Origin: Solidesulfovibrio carbinoliphilus subsp. oakridgensis
Lineage (GTDB): Bacteria; Desulfobacterota; Desulfovibrionia; Desulfovibrionales; Desulfovibrionaceae
Reading direction: 5' to 3'
Length of the DNA stretch: 64,000 bases
NCBI RefSeq assembly: GCF_000177215.2
Contig: NZ_CM001368.1
Location: 806,001 to 870,000 of the forward strand
The notes under the pieces were generated by a model that was not told the DNA's origin, made no database searches, and saw nothing but the letters and a program-made list of their open reading frames with translations. Position numbers and translations under genes: made by a program. Below are positions 1-8,084 of this stretch, one piece after another (position 1 is the stretch's first letter; every line of letters begins with the position of its first letter).

Positions 1-113
1 GGCGCGGCCGGACCGGCGAGGACAAAGACGAGGAGGACAGCCGCGAGTTTCCGGATGCGCGCGGTCCGGGGAAGGGACCGGAAGAAGGGGAGGAAACGGT
101 ATGTGTTGGTCAT
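1..113 (-). CDS. N-terminus of an exported protein (partial, runs off the window)
   Basis: Reading leftwards from the ATG at 113-111, the frame stays open to base 1 and gives about 37 residues. They start MTNTYRFLPFF, then a basic stretch (RTARIRK), then a hydrophobic run (LAAVLLVFVLAG) ending PAA. This is the pattern of a Sec signal peptide or an N-terminal membrane anchor. The mature part lies outside the window, so no function can be given. The ribosome-binding site is weak (cagg about 10 bases upstream). It is divergent from the phosphodiesterase-like gene at 624. Confidence 0.45.
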   Translation of the reverse strand, partial: MTNTYRFLPFFRSLPRTARIRKLAAVLLVFVLAGPAA

Positions 114-623
114 GGTAAAAGCCTGATGTCTTTGGACCGCACCGCTTTCGGGAAGCGGGAGTCCGGTTCGGAAGGTTCGGAGCCGGCGGCCGCAGCCTTC
201 CGAACCCCTGGTTCCGGTTTGAGGGAGGCCTTGCCCGGCGTGGGTTGCCGTGGGTTTTCCCGTCGCCCCGGCGCTACGCTGGCCGATCGTACCCTACCGC
301 GGAAATAAAAGCAGCGGGAAAGAAGCGATTGTCGGCAACGTTTCACGGCGTCAAGGAAAATCTGCCGCGTGCGGCCCGAAACTCCGGCCTCGGGGAAGGG
401 TTTCGGGCCCCGGTCCCGGCCTGACAAGCGCCCGGCCCGCTGCCGGGAAAATCGGACCGCCCCGTCCCGGTTGCTTCTTTTTTCCAGGCATGATGGTCTG
501 GCCCCGACTGATCCACGGCCGCGGCTTTTGCGGCCGTTCCCTGGGCAGGACCTTTTTTTCCTGCTACACGGGCAACAGCGGACCCGTCCGCAACCCTCAA
601 CAAGAAGGGGCGAACCACACGCC
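114..623. other. 510-bp divergent spacer with two perfect inverted repeats
   Basis: No convincing gene: the open frames are short, disagree on strand and show no ribosome-binding site. It holds two perfect inverted repeats. The first has 11-bp arms at 165-175 and 196-206 (ggttcggaagg / ccttccgaacc). The second has 10-bp arms at 373-382 and 400-409 (ggcccgaaac / gtttcgggcc). Neither is followed by a T-run, so they look more like operators or structured leader elements than intrinsic terminators. The region must carry the promoters for both divergent genes, but I see no clean -35/-10 pair. Confidence 0.5.
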
Positions 624-2471
624 ATGCATTCCCGAAAAACGTTCCGCAAAACCCTCGTCCTTGGCATCGACGGCCTGGACCCGGGCCTGACCCGCCGCCT
701 GATGGGACAGGGGCACCTGCCGCACCTGGAGAAGCTTTCGCAAAAAGGCGTCATGTCCGATCTTTTGACCGCCAATCCGGCCCAGAGCCCGGTGGCCTGG
801 ACCTGCCTGGCCACCGGGGCCAATCCCGGCGTCCACGGGATATTCGATTTCATCGTGCGCGATCCGGCCACCTGCCTGCCCCGGCTGTCCCTGACCCGCA
901 CCGGCCCGGGCGGCCGTCCCGAGCCGGCCTACGACGCCCCGACCTTTTTCGAGGTGGCGGCCAGGGCCGGGCTTCCGGCCACGGCCGTGCGCTGGCCGGT
1001 CACCTATCCGCCGGCCTACGCCGGGGTGAAGGTCCTCTCCGGCCTTGGGGCCCCGGACGTCATGGGGCGGCTTGGCAACTACGTCCAGTATATCGAGGAA
1101 GGGCGGCAGGCCGGCGGCGGGCGGGGCCGATTCGAGACGGTCCGCTTTGCCGACGGCCGGGCCACCGTGTCCGTGAACGGGCCGGTGGCCGTGGTCGCGG
1201 GGAAACGGACGCCGGCCCGGGTCGCCTTGGAGCTATTGCGCGGTGAGGGCAGGCTGGCCTACGTGGTCTGCGGCCAGACGGGACGCCTCGAGGCCGGCCA
1301 GTGGTCGCCCTATCTGACCCTGGACTTCGATCTCGGCCAGGGGCGGCGGGTGTCCGGCGTCACCCGTCTCCTGCCGACGAGTCTCGATCCCCTCGAACTC
1401 TACTGCGGGCCGATCCAGGTCGATCCTCGGAACCCGAGCCTGCCGGTGGCCTCGCCCGCCGGCTATGCGGCCGAACTGGCCCAGGCCCTCGGCGGCTCCT
1501 ATTCCACCCTTGGCATGCCCGAGGAGACCAAGGGCCTGACCGACGGCGTGGTCACGGACGAGGCCTTCCTGACTTTTTGCGAGGAGGTGACCCGGGAACG
1601 GGAGGCCATGCTCGACCACGAGCTGCACCGCTTCCGCGAGGGCCTGCTCTCCGTGGTTTTCGACACCTCCGACCGCATCCAGCACTGCTTCTGGCGGCTG
1701 CACGATCCGGCCCATCCCCTCTATGACGCGGCCGCGGCCAAGCGGCTCGGCCCGGTCATCGAGAACCATCTCGTCCGCATGGACGCCGTGGTCGGCCGGG
1801 CCATGGAGGCGGCCGGCGACGACACGGCCCTTTTCGTCTGTTCCGACCACGGCTTTTGCTCCTACGACCGGTCGGTCAATCTGAACGCCTGGCTGGCCGA
1901 GGCCGGGTATCTGAAACTCAAACCCCACGACCCGGTCGACCCGGGCGAACTCTTCCGCCATGTGGACTGGTCGGCCACCCGGGCCTATGCCCTGGGTTTC
2001 GGGTCCATCTACCTCAACGTCGCCGGCCGGGAGCGAAACGGCATGGTCGCCCCGGGCGAGGCCAGCCGGGCCCTGGCCGAGGAAATCGCCGGCCGCCTGG
2101 AAACCCTCGTCGATGCCGGCAAACCGGTGGTGGCCGCAGTGCACCGCAAAGAGACGCTCTACAAGGGACCGCTCACGGACCAGGCCCCGGATCTGGTCGT
2201 GGGGTATCGGCCGCCGTACCGCGTGGCCTGGACCTCGGCCATCGGCGGCACGGGCCCGGGCATCTTCACGGACAACCGCCAGAAATGGTCCGGCGACCAC
2301 TGCGTGGACGCCTCCTTTGTGCCGGGCACGCTTTTTTCGAACCTGCCCCTGGCCATCGGACCGGCCGTGCCGCAGACGCGGCTGGCGGCCACGGTCTGCC
2401 GCGCGCTTGGCCTCGAACCGGATGGACACATGGAGCCGGACCTGCTGTCCGATCACGGCCCCCCTGCTTGA
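624..2471 (+). CDS. alkaline-phosphatase-superfamily phosphodiesterase / nucleotide pyrophosphatase
   Basis: 615 residues, type I phosphodiesterase fold. The N-terminal strand carries VLGIDGLDPG (about residues 12-21) with the first metal-binding Asp. The nucleophile region is about 55 residues on, in SPVAWTCLATGANPGVHG. Later come FDTSDRIQH and SDHGF, the usual His/Asp metal ligands of the superfamily. No signal peptide is seen, so it is probably cytoplasmic. The frame is open well upstream, but the ATG at 624 has a gaagggg motif and starts just ahead of the conserved strand. Substrate is unknown; the family includes nucleotide pyrophosphatases and phosphoglycerol-type hydrolases. Its 3' end overlaps the promoter of the MarR gene. 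Confidence 0.85.
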   Translation: MHSRKTFRKTLVLGIDGLDPGLTRRLMGQGHLPHLEKLSQKGVMSDLLTANPAQSPVAWTCLATGANPGVHGIFDFIVRDPATCLPRLSLTRTGPGGRPEPAYDAPTFFEVAARAGLPATAVRWPVTYPPAYAGVKVLSGLGAPDVMGRLGNYVQYIEEGRQAGGGRGRFETVRFADGRATVSVNGPVAVVAGKRTPARVALELLRGEGRLAYVVCGQTGRLEAGQWSPYLTLDFDLGQGRRVSGVTRLLPTSLDPLELYCGPIQVDPRNPSLPVASPAGYAAELAQALGGSYSTLGMPEETKGLTDGVVTDEAFLTFCEEVTREREAMLDHELHRFREGLLSVVFDTSDRIQHCFWRLHDPAHPLYDAAAAKRLGPVIENHLVRMDAVVGRAMEAAGDDTALFVCSDHGFCSYDRSVNLNAWLAEAGYLKLKPHDPVDPGELFRHVDWSATRAYALGFGSIYLNVAGRERNGMVAPGEASRALAEEIAGRLETLVDAGKPVVAAVHRKETLYKGPLTDQAPDLVVGYRPPYRVAWTSAIGGTGPGIFTDNRQKWSGDHCVDASFVPGTLFSNLPLAIGPAVPQTRLAATVCRALGLEPDGHMEPDLLSDHGPPA

Positions 2472-2507
2472 CGCGATGGTCGTCGGCCTGTATAGTTTCA
2501 AAAACTA
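2468..2507 (+). promoter_or_regulatory. sigma-70 promoter with overlapping palindromic operator for the MarR gene
   Basis: TTGACG at 2468-2473 and TATAGT at 2491-2496 are 17 bases apart, close to the housekeeping consensus. A perfect palindrome, tagttt-caa-aaacta (2493-2507), covers the -10 element and the start region, about 20 bases ahead of the MarR ATG. MarR proteins typically bind such sites and repress themselves, so autorepression of the downstream MarR-MFS genes is the likely role (inference). The -35 overlaps the stop codon of the upstream gene. Confidence 0.75.
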
Positions 2508-2527
2508 ACTATTAGAAAGGTGAAGCC

Positions 2528-3010
2528 ATGGCCGACAAGCTGGATACATGCGCCCGCGAACTCCTGGATGTCATGCCGCTCGTCATGCAGGATCTGCGGC
2601 GGACCATGCGCAGCCATGCCTCCCCGGACCTGCGCGTTCCGGAACTGCGAAGCCTGGCCTTCCTGCGGCACAGCCCTGGCTCGAACCTGACGGACCTGGC
2701 CGAACACATCGGCGTGTCCCTGCCCTCCATGTCCAAGCTCGTGGACACGCTGGCCTACCGGGGGTTTATCGACCGCCAGTCCGATCCCGACGACCGGCGG
2801 CGGGTGCGGCTGCGCCTGACCACGGATGGCCTGTCCGTGCTGTCCGCGGCCCGCGAGGCCGTGAAGACGGCTTTTGCCGTCAAGCTGGCCCGCCTGGACG
2901 CCGGAGCCATCGAGACCGTGACCACGGGCCTGCGGCTCCTGCGCCAGCTGTTCGACGGTTCCCTGGAAGAGCGTGGGACGCCGCGGGAGACCGAGGCGGC
3001 CGGGGCCTAG
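2528..3010 (+). CDS. MarR-family transcriptional regulator
   Basis: 160 residues, normal MarR length. The winged-helix part is visible: an ELRSLAFLRHSPGSNLTDLAEHI recognition-domain lead-in (broken here: ELRSLAFLR, then NLTDLAEHIGVS), then LVDTLAYRGFIDRQ and the wing DPDDRRRVRLRLT at about residues 86-98, followed by the C-terminal dimerisation helix. The ATG at 2528 follows aaagg. A palindrome over its own promoter suggests autoregulation. The next genes are an MFS exporter and an aldo/keto reductase, a common MarR target set for drug or reactive-compound resistance; the effector is unknown. Confidence 0.92.
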   Translation: MADKLDTCARELLDVMPLVMQDLRRTMRSHASPDLRVPELRSLAFLRHSPGSNLTDLAEHIGVSLPSMSKLVDTLAYRGFIDRQSDPDDRRRVRLRLTTDGLSVLSAAREAVKTAFAVKLARLDAGAIETVTTGLRLLRQLFDGSLEERGTPRETEAAGA

Positions 3011-3220
3011 CGCCCTGTCCCGCCCCTAGGTTCTTCGGCCGGGAGCTTCGCCGGGGGCCGCCGGGACGGCCTCGCACGCCCGGAGCGGCCGGCGGGACGG
3101 GAGGGCGGCGCACGCGCGGCCCTGGTTCAGAGCCTTCAAGATGTTGCCGAGCACACAGGACTCCGCCAGGCCACCCGGGCCGCCCGGTCCCGGCGGGAGT
3201 CGGACAGGACACGCCTCATC

Positions 3221-4507
3221 ATGGATCATGCCTCACGTCACCGGGAAGGCGGCGGTTTTCGCAGCCGCTCCCGCCAGTCCCTGGGACTGCTGTCCCGATC
3301 GTTTCGCCACCGCAATTTCCGGCTCTTTTTCGCGGGCCAGTTCATTTCCCTGGTCGGCACCTGGATGCAGTCCGTGGCCGTGTCCTGGATGGTCTACCGG
3401 CTGACCGGATCGAGCATGGCCTTGGGGGTGGTCGGCTTCGTGAGCTACCTGCCGGTGTTCGTCTTCGGCCTTTGGGGCGGCTACGTGGCCGATCGCGGCA
3501 ACAAGCGGACCATCCTGGTCGCCACCCAGGTCGCGGCCATGATGCAGGCCCTGGCCCTGGCCGCCCTGGATTTTTCCGGCACCGCCACGGTGTGGCAGGT
3601 GGGCGGGCTGGCCATGGTCCTTGGCGTCATCAACGCCGTGGACATGCCGACCCGGCAGGCCTTCGTGGTGGAGATGGTCGGCAAGGAAGACCTGCACAAC
3701 GCCATTGCGCTCAATTCCTCCATGTTCAACAGCGCCCGGGTGGTCGGCCCGGCCCTGGCCGGCGTGCTGGTGGCGGCGGTGGGGGAGGGGTGGTGTTTTC
3801 TCGGCAACGGCCTCAGCTACCTCGCGGTCATCGCCGGGCTCTTGCTCATGCGCCTGCCGCCCGCGCCCTCCCGCGCGGACAAGCCGCGCATGCTGTCCCA
3901 CGTGGCCGAGGGCCTGGTGTATGCCTGGCGGGACCGGCCCATGCGGGCGATTCTGGCCGGGCTTTGCCTCATAAGCCTTTTTGGCGCGTCCTACATGGTC
4001 CTCATGCCGATTTTCGTGGATGCGGTGCTCGGCGCCGGGGCCCGGGGGCTCGGGTTCATCATGGCCGCCACCGGCCTTGGCAGCGTGGCCTCGGCCCTTT
4101 TCCTGGCCGTCAGGCAAGGGAGCCGGGGACTTGGCCGACTGCGGGTGGCGGCCGGACTGGGATTTGGCGCGGCGCTCATCCTGTTTGCCCTCTCCCGGGT
4201 CTTCTGGCTGTCCCTGCTCCTGGCCCCGGTGCTCGGGTTCTGCATGATCCTTTTTTTCGCGGCCGCAAACACCATGCTCCAACTGCGAAGCCCGGACGCC
4301 CTGCGCGGCCGGGTGATGGCCCTGTATTCCATCACCCTGGTCGGCATGGCCCCCTTTGGCTCGCTCTTCGCGGGCGGCGTCTCGAGTTTTCTCGGCGCCC
4401 CCCTGACGGTCGGACTGGCCGGCGCCATCTGTCTCGTCGGGGTCGCCCTGCTCGCCATCAACCAGCCCGCGGCCGAAGCCGACGCCAGGCCAACGGCAGA
4501 CCGTTAA
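3221..4507 (+). CDS. MFS transporter, EntS/MFS_3-like exporter
   Basis: 428 residues with about 12 hydrophobic segments. The N-terminal cytoplasmic stretch runs into SFRHRNFRLFFAGQFISLVG, then GTWMQSVAVSWMVY, the pattern of the EntS-like efflux branch of the major facilitator superfamily. The loop after helix 2 has GYVADRGNKR, matching the MFS GxxxDRxGRR signature. A substrate cannot be read from sequence. The ATG at 3221 has aggac about 12 bases upstream; about 210 bases without a clear promoter separate it from marR. It is 11 bases ahead of the aldo/keto reductase gene, so the two are likely cotranscribed. Confidence 0.88.
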   Translation: MDHASRHREGGGFRSRSRQSLGLLSRSFRHRNFRLFFAGQFISLVGTWMQSVAVSWMVYRLTGSSMALGVVGFVSYLPVFVFGLWGGYVADRGNKRTILVATQVAAMMQALALAALDFSGTATVWQVGGLAMVLGVINAVDMPTRQAFVVEMVGKEDLHNAIALNSSMFNSARVVGPALAGVLVAAVGEGWCFLGNGLSYLAVIAGLLLMRLPPAPSRADKPRMLSHVAEGLVYAWRDRPMRAILAGLCLISLFGASYMVLMPIFVDAVLGAGARGLGFIMAATGLGSVASALFLAVRQGSRGLGRLRVAAGLGFGAALILFALSRVFWLSLLLAPVLGFCMILFFAAANTMLQLRSPDALRGRVMALYSITLVGMAPFGSLFAGGVSSFLGAPLTVGLAGAICLVGVALLAINQPAAEADARPTADR

Positions 4508-4518
4508 GCGGAGGAACC

Positions 4519-5541
4519 ATGCGTACACGGGAACTGGGCAAAACGAGCCTGTTCGTCTCGGCCGTCGGCTTTGGCGGCATCCCCATCATCCGTCTGACGT
4601 TCGAGGAGGCGGGCAGCGTCCTTCGCCACGCCGTGGACCGGGGCATCACCTTCTTCGACACCGCCAACCGCTATGTGGACAGCGAGGAAAAGATGGGCCG
4701 GGCCTTTGCCGGCATCCGCGACAAGGTGGTCATCGCCACCAAGACCGGCCAGCGGCAGGCCAGCCCGGCCATGGAAGAATTGGAACTGAGCCTCACGCGC
4801 CTCGGCACGGACCATATCGACCTCTACCAGCCGCACCAGGTGTCCAAGCCCGAGGAGCTCGACGTGCTGCTCGGGCCCGGCGGGGCCATGGAAACGCTGG
4901 CCAAAGCCAGGGAGCAGGGCAAGATCCTTCATATCGGCATCACCTCCCACAGCCTGGAGATGGCCCGCAGGCTCGTGGCCACCGGGCTTTTTTCCACCAT
5001 CCAGTTCCCCTACAACATCGTCGAGACCGAGGCCGGGGCGGCGCTTTTCCCCGAGGCCAAGGCGGCGGGCATGGGCATTCTGGTCATGAAGCCCTTTGCC
5101 GGCGGCATGCTCGACGACGGCGACCTGGCCCTGCGCTTTTTGCGCCGCGACCCCGATCTTCTCGTCATACCGGGCTGCGATACCGTGGCCCAGGTCGATC
5201 AGGCGGCCGACCTCTTCGAGGGGGAAACCGCCTGGACCGAGGCCGACGAGGCCAAGGCGCAGGCCTACCGCGACGAGCTCGGTTCGCGGTTTTGCCGGCG
5301 GTGCGAGTACTGCCAGCCCTGCCCCCAGGGCGTGCGCATCACCTATGCCATGATGTACCGGGTGGTGGCCAAGCGGATGTCCCCGGCCAAGGCGGTCGCC
5401 TTTGCCGGCGAGACCATGGAGACGGTGCGCGAATGCATCGACTGCGGGGAGTGCATGACCCGCTGTCCGTACAATCTGCCCATTCCGGAGATGCTGCGCG
5501 AACACCTGGAGATGTACGACGGGCACCGGGCCGCGAAGTGA
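4519..5541 (+). CDS. aldo/keto reductase with C-terminal 2x[4Fe-4S] ferredoxin domain
   Basis: 340 residues. The N-terminal TIM-barrel part has the aldo/keto reductase residues in order: GFGGIPI, FDTANRY (Asp and Tyr), VIATKTG (Lys), DLYQPHQ (His) and GITSHS. The last third holds two cysteine clusters, CRRCEYCQPCP and CIDCGECMTRCP, each typical of a [4Fe-4S] centre. It belongs to the ferredoxin-type aldo/keto reductases common in anaerobes, probably passing electrons between NAD(P)H or ferredoxin and a carbonyl substrate; the substrate is unknown. Start ATG at 4519 follows gaggaa with ideal spacing. It lies directly behind the MFS gene. Confidence 0.9.
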   Translation: MRTRELGKTSLFVSAVGFGGIPIIRLTFEEAGSVLRHAVDRGITFFDTANRYVDSEEKMGRAFAGIRDKVVIATKTGQRQASPAMEELELSLTRLGTDHIDLYQPHQVSKPEELDVLLGPGGAMETLAKAREQGKILHIGITSHSLEMARRLVATGLFSTIQFPYNIVETEAGAALFPEAKAAGMGILVMKPFAGGMLDDGDLALRFLRRDPDLLVIPGCDTVAQVDQAADLFEGETAWTEADEAKAQAYRDELGSRFCRRCEYCQPCPQGVRITYAMMYRVVAKRMSPAKAVAFAGETMETVRECIDCGECMTRCPYNLPIPEMLREHLEMYDGHRAAK

Positions 5542-5547
5542 ATTTCG

Positions 5548-5580
5548 GGCGGCGGGCTCTGAGAGCCAGTGCCCGCCGCC
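5548..5580 (+). terminator. GC-rich hairpin after the aldo/keto reductase gene
   Basis: Perfect 10-bp arms ggcggcgggc (5548-5557) and gcccgccgcc (5571-5580) with a 13-base loop, 6 bases past the stop codon. There is no T-run, so termination by this alone is uncertain; it could instead protect the mRNA 3' end. Confidence 0.45.
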
Positions 5581-5617
5581 GGTCGCTTTGCATCCACATC
5601 CACTCCAGGGAGGGACC

Positions 5618-6217
5618 ATGGACACCCAGGCCGCTTTGCGCGACGCCTTGTGGGAGGGCGGGGCCGTCACCGTCTCGCCCGAACCCGTCACCCTCAAATC
5701 CGGGCGGCGCAGCCACGTCTATATCACGCTGCGCCATTTCGTGTGCGAACCGGCCAACCGGACTCTTTTGGGCGACGTCTTCGGCACGTGGCTCGGGGAC
5801 CGCCCTGTGGCCCTCGGGACCGTGGCCAGTTTGCTGTCCCCGGTCCTGGCCGGGGCCTTTGCCGGGCGTTTCGGCCTGCCGCTGGTCCTTTTCAGGCCGG
5901 ACGCTTCCGAAAAGGGTCTGGCCGGCTCGGTCTTCGGCCGGGCGGCCGTTTTGCCCGTGGTGCTGGTGGACGACGTCCTGACTTCCGGCGGCACGGCCAA
6001 GGCGGCAGCCGGGGCCTTGGCCGCGAGCGGTGCGGCCGCACCTTCCCTCTTCGTCTTCGTGGACAAGCGTTCGGCCGGACTGCGAACCGCGTTTCCCTTG
6101 GCCGTGGCCGCGCCCCTGACCCTGGAGGAGCTTTTGCGCCACGGCATCCGGTCCGGCCGCCTGTCCGGAGAGGCCGTGCCCTGGGCGGAAGAAGAGCTGG
6201 CCTTTCTGGCGCAGTGA
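5618..6217 (+). CDS. pyrE: orotate phosphoribosyltransferase-like PRTase
   Basis: 199 residues. The PRTase signature is clear: VVLVDDVLTSGGTAK near residue 117 binds the PRPP ribose phosphate. LKSGRRSHVYI near the N-terminus matches the orotate phosphoribosyltransferase strand LKSGRxSxxY. It would convert orotate and PRPP to OMP in pyrimidine synthesis. A GTASLL-type central region replaces some residues usual in PyrE, so a related PRTase role is possible. The ATG at 5618 follows agggagg; an in-frame ATG ten codons earlier lacks such a site. Confidence 0.8.
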   Translation: MDTQAALRDALWEGGAVTVSPEPVTLKSGRRSHVYITLRHFVCEPANRTLLGDVFGTWLGDRPVALGTVASLLSPVLAGAFAGRFGLPLVLFRPDASEKGLAGSVFGRAAVLPVVLVDDVLTSGGTAKAAAGALAASGAAAPSLFVFVDKRSAGLRTAFPLAVAAPLTLEELLRHGIRSGRLSGEAVPWAEEELAFLAQ

Positions 6218-6263
6218 ATTTTATCCGGATAGTATTGACGGTTCAATTTTATCCGGGTAAATA
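6217..6263 (+). promoter_or_regulatory. two palindromic boxes around a TTGACG element, upstream of DUF2239 gene
   Basis: aattttatccggata (6217-6231) and aattttatccgggta (6245-6259) are near-identical direct repeats 28 bases apart. Each is centred on tatccggata, itself a perfect 10-bp palindrome in the first copy. TTGACG (6235-6240) sits between them and TAAATA (6258-6263) lies 17 bases later, so the boxes straddle the promoter. This is the layout of a dimer-bound operator pair. The regulator is unknown. Confidence 0.65.
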
Positions 6264-6289
6264 TCCCTCCGCAACACAGGGAGGGAAAC

Positions 6290-6904
6290 ATGGAACGCAA
6301 CCAGGAAACGGGCTGCACGGCCTTTGCCGGCACAGCGTGCGTGGCGGCCGGGCCCCTTGGGGCGGTGGTTCTTCAAGTCAAAACGGCCGGGCACGACGGC
6401 ACCGGCATCCTACTTTTTGACGATGCCACCGGCCGGCCCATCGATGTGGACTGGCGCGGCACGCCTGAAGAGGCTGCAGCCAGGATCGGACCGGCACCGA
6501 CCCCGGAAGTTGCCGCCCCTCGGGGTCCCGGCCGGCCCAAGCTCGGCGTGGTGGCCCGGGAAGTGACGCTTTTGCCGCGCCACTGGACCTGGCTGTCCGG
6601 CCAGCCGGGCGGAGCCTCGGTGGCCCTTCGAAAGCTCGTGGAGCAAAGGATGCGGGAAACCGCCGGCCAGGATAAGGCCAGGCTCGCGGCCGAGGCGGCC
6701 TACCGGTTCATGACCGCCGTGGCCGGCGACCTGCCGGACTACGAAGAGGCGACCCGGGCCCTTTTTGGCGGCAGGGGCGGGGATTTTGCCGCTCGTATCG
6801 TGGACTGGCCCCAAGATGTGCGGGACTACGCCGTCCGGCTGGCCAGTCCGGCCTTTATCGAAGAGAGTGGGGCTCGGCGGACTGAAGCCCTGGCGGGGAA
6901 ATAA
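6290..6904 (+). CDS. DUF2239 family protein
   Basis: 204 residues. It has the recognisable DUF2239 plan: an N-terminal domain with a GTGILLFDDATGRPIDVDWRG segment (about residues 44-64), a linker with RGPGRPKLGV, then a C-terminal helical part containing REVTLLPRHWTWLSGQPGG and ALRKLVE. The C-terminal half resembles a small DNA-binding or RHH-like fold in wording only; no function is known for the family. Start ATG follows gggagggaaac. Expression is probably controlled by the paired boxes just upstream. Its TAA overlaps the A-tract of the convergent SRP RNA terminator. Confidence 0.8.
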   Translation: MERNQETGCTAFAGTACVAAGPLGAVVLQVKTAGHDGTGILLFDDATGRPIDVDWRGTPEEAAARIGPAPTPEVAAPRGPGRPKLGVVAREVTLLPRHWTWLSGQPGGASVALRKLVEQRMRETAGQDKARLAAEAAYRFMTAVAGDLPDYEEATRALFGGRGGDFAARIVDWPQDVRDYAVRLASPAFIEESGARRTEALAGK

Positions 6905-6931
6905 AAAAAAGCGCGAGTCGCCTCGCGCTTT
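6903..6931 (-). terminator. intrinsic terminator of the SRP RNA
   Basis: On the minus strand, arms aaagcgcgag and ctcgcgcttt (6908-6917 / 6922-6931 on plus) form a 10-bp stem with a 4-base loop and run straight into eight T residues. It lies 3 bases past the 3' end of the SRP RNA. It also backs onto the stop codon of the convergent DUF2239 gene. Confidence 0.9.
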
Positions 6932-6934
6932 CAA

Positions 6935-7021
6935 GGGAAGCCGGACACCCGGCTTCAACCGTTACCGCTGCTTCCTTTCGGACCTGACGGGGTTGGCGGC
7001 GAAACCGCCGCCCGACTTCCC
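6935..7021 (-). ncRNA. ffs: signal recognition particle RNA, small bacterial (4.5S) type
   Basis: On the minus strand the segment carries the invariant domain IV core: GTCAGGTCC-GAAA-GGAAGCAGC, with a GNRA tetraloop and both asymmetric internal loops, that binds the Ffh protein. The ends pair (gggaag at the 5' side, cttccc at the 3' side), giving a hairpin of about 87 nt, the small eubacterial type. It lies 8 bases downstream of tRNA-Ser and is followed by a strong terminator, so the two may be made from one precursor. Confidence 0.93.
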
Positions 7022-7029
7022 TAAATTCG

Positions 7030-7119
7030 TGGCGGAGAGGGAGGGATTTGAACCCTCGGTACCCGTTAAGGTACATACGATTTCCAATCGTACTCCTTCG
7101 GCCGCTCGGACACCTCTCC
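7030..7119 (-). tRNA. tRNA-Ser, anticodon GGA
   Basis: 90 nt on the minus strand. The acceptor arm is GGAGAGG / CCTCTCC with discriminator G and an encoded CCA (7030-7032). The anticodon stem-loop CGATTGGAAATCG places GGA in the loop, decoding UCC and UCU. A long variable arm (TGTACC...GGGTACC region) is present as expected for serine tRNA, and the T arm contains GGTTCAAATCC. Confidence 0.96.
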
Positions 7120-7174
7120 GCGAAGCACAGGTAAGTAGCTGCGAACCCGGTCTTTGGCAAGCAAAAAATGCGGG

Positions 7175-8068
7175 TCAGCCCAATTTTTTCCCGGTCAGGA
7201 CCTCGTAGGCCTTTAAATACTTTTCCCGGGTCTTTTCCACCACGTCGGCCGGCAGGTTCGGCGCGGGGGGCTGTTTGGAAAAGCCGATGGAGGTCAGCCA
7301 GTCGCGCAGGTACTGCTTGTCGAAGCTCGGCTGGGATTTCCCGGGCGCGTAGCCGGCGGCCGGCCAGAAGCGCGAGGAGTCCGGGGTCAGGACCTCGTCG
7401 ATGAGGATCAGCCCGTCGTCGGTCAGGCCGAACTCGAACTTGGTATCCGCGATGATGATGCCGCGCTCCCGGGCGTAGTCCCGGGCTTTGGCGTACATGG
7501 CCAGGCTTGTGGCCTCGACCTGGGCGCACAGTTCCGTTCCGAGCAGGTCCTTGGCTTTGGCCAGCGTGATGTTCTCGTCGTGGGCCCCGAGTTCCGCCTT
7601 GGTCGAAGGCGTGAACAGGGGCTCGGGCAGGATGTCGGATTCGACCAGCCCGGCCGGCAGGGCGTGGCCGCAGACCGTGCCCGTTTTCCGGTAGTCCTTG
7701 AGGCCCGACCCTGTGATGAACCCGCGCACGATGCACTCGATGGGCAGCGGCCTGGCTTTTCTGGCCACCACCGCCCGGCCGGCCAGCATGTCCGCGTAGG
7801 GGGCGAGCCCGGCGGGAAAGTCCCCGGTCTCGGTCGCCAGCAGGTGGTTCGGGATCATGTCCCTGAACATGTCCATCCAAAAAAGGGTGATCTGATTGAG
7901 GATCACGCCTTTTTGCGGAATCGGGTCCGGCATGATGACGTCATAGGCCGAAATCCGGTCCGTGGTGACGATTAAAAGGCTTTCGGGGGACAGTTCGTAG
8001 ATGTCGCGGACCTTGCCCCGGGAACGCAGGGGATAGGCCTTGATGTCGGTTTCGGTCACGGCAGGCAT
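7175..8068 (-). CDS. purC: phosphoribosylaminoimidazole-succinocarboxamide synthase (SAICAR synthase)
   Basis: 297 residues, the longer PurC type. It joins CAIR and aspartate with ATP in purine synthesis. Visible motifs: SRGKVRDIYEL near residue 15 (nucleotide-binding), TTDRISAYDVIMPDPIPQKG, ARPLPIECIVRGFITGSG and IIADTKFEFGL, followed by LIDEVLTPDSSRFW, all diagnostic. The start at 8068 (MPAVTETD) has a gagga motif; the open frame extends further upstream into hisD but without homology. It follows hisD by 16 bases in the same direction and precedes tRNA-Ser. Confidence 0.96.
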   Translation of the reverse strand: MPAVTETDIKAYPLRSRGKVRDIYELSPESLLIVTTDRISAYDVIMPDPIPQKGVILNQITLFWMDMFRDMIPNHLLATETGDFPAGLAPYADMLAGRAVVARKARPLPIECIVRGFITGSGLKDYRKTGTVCGHALPAGLVESDILPEPLFTPSTKAELGAHDENITLAKAKDLLGTELCAQVEATSLAMYAKARDYARERGIIIADTKFEFGLTDDGLILIDEVLTPDSSRFWPAAGYAPGKSQPSFDKQYLRDWLTSIGFSKQPPAPNLPADVVEKTREKYLKAYEVLTGKKLG

Positions 8069-8084
8069 GTCGGGTCGTCCTCGC

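Noticed and set aside
110-901. 263-codon minus-strand frame over the first spacer and phosphodiesterase gene
   Set aside because: Arg/Gly/Pro-rich, no domain, and opposite a confident gene.
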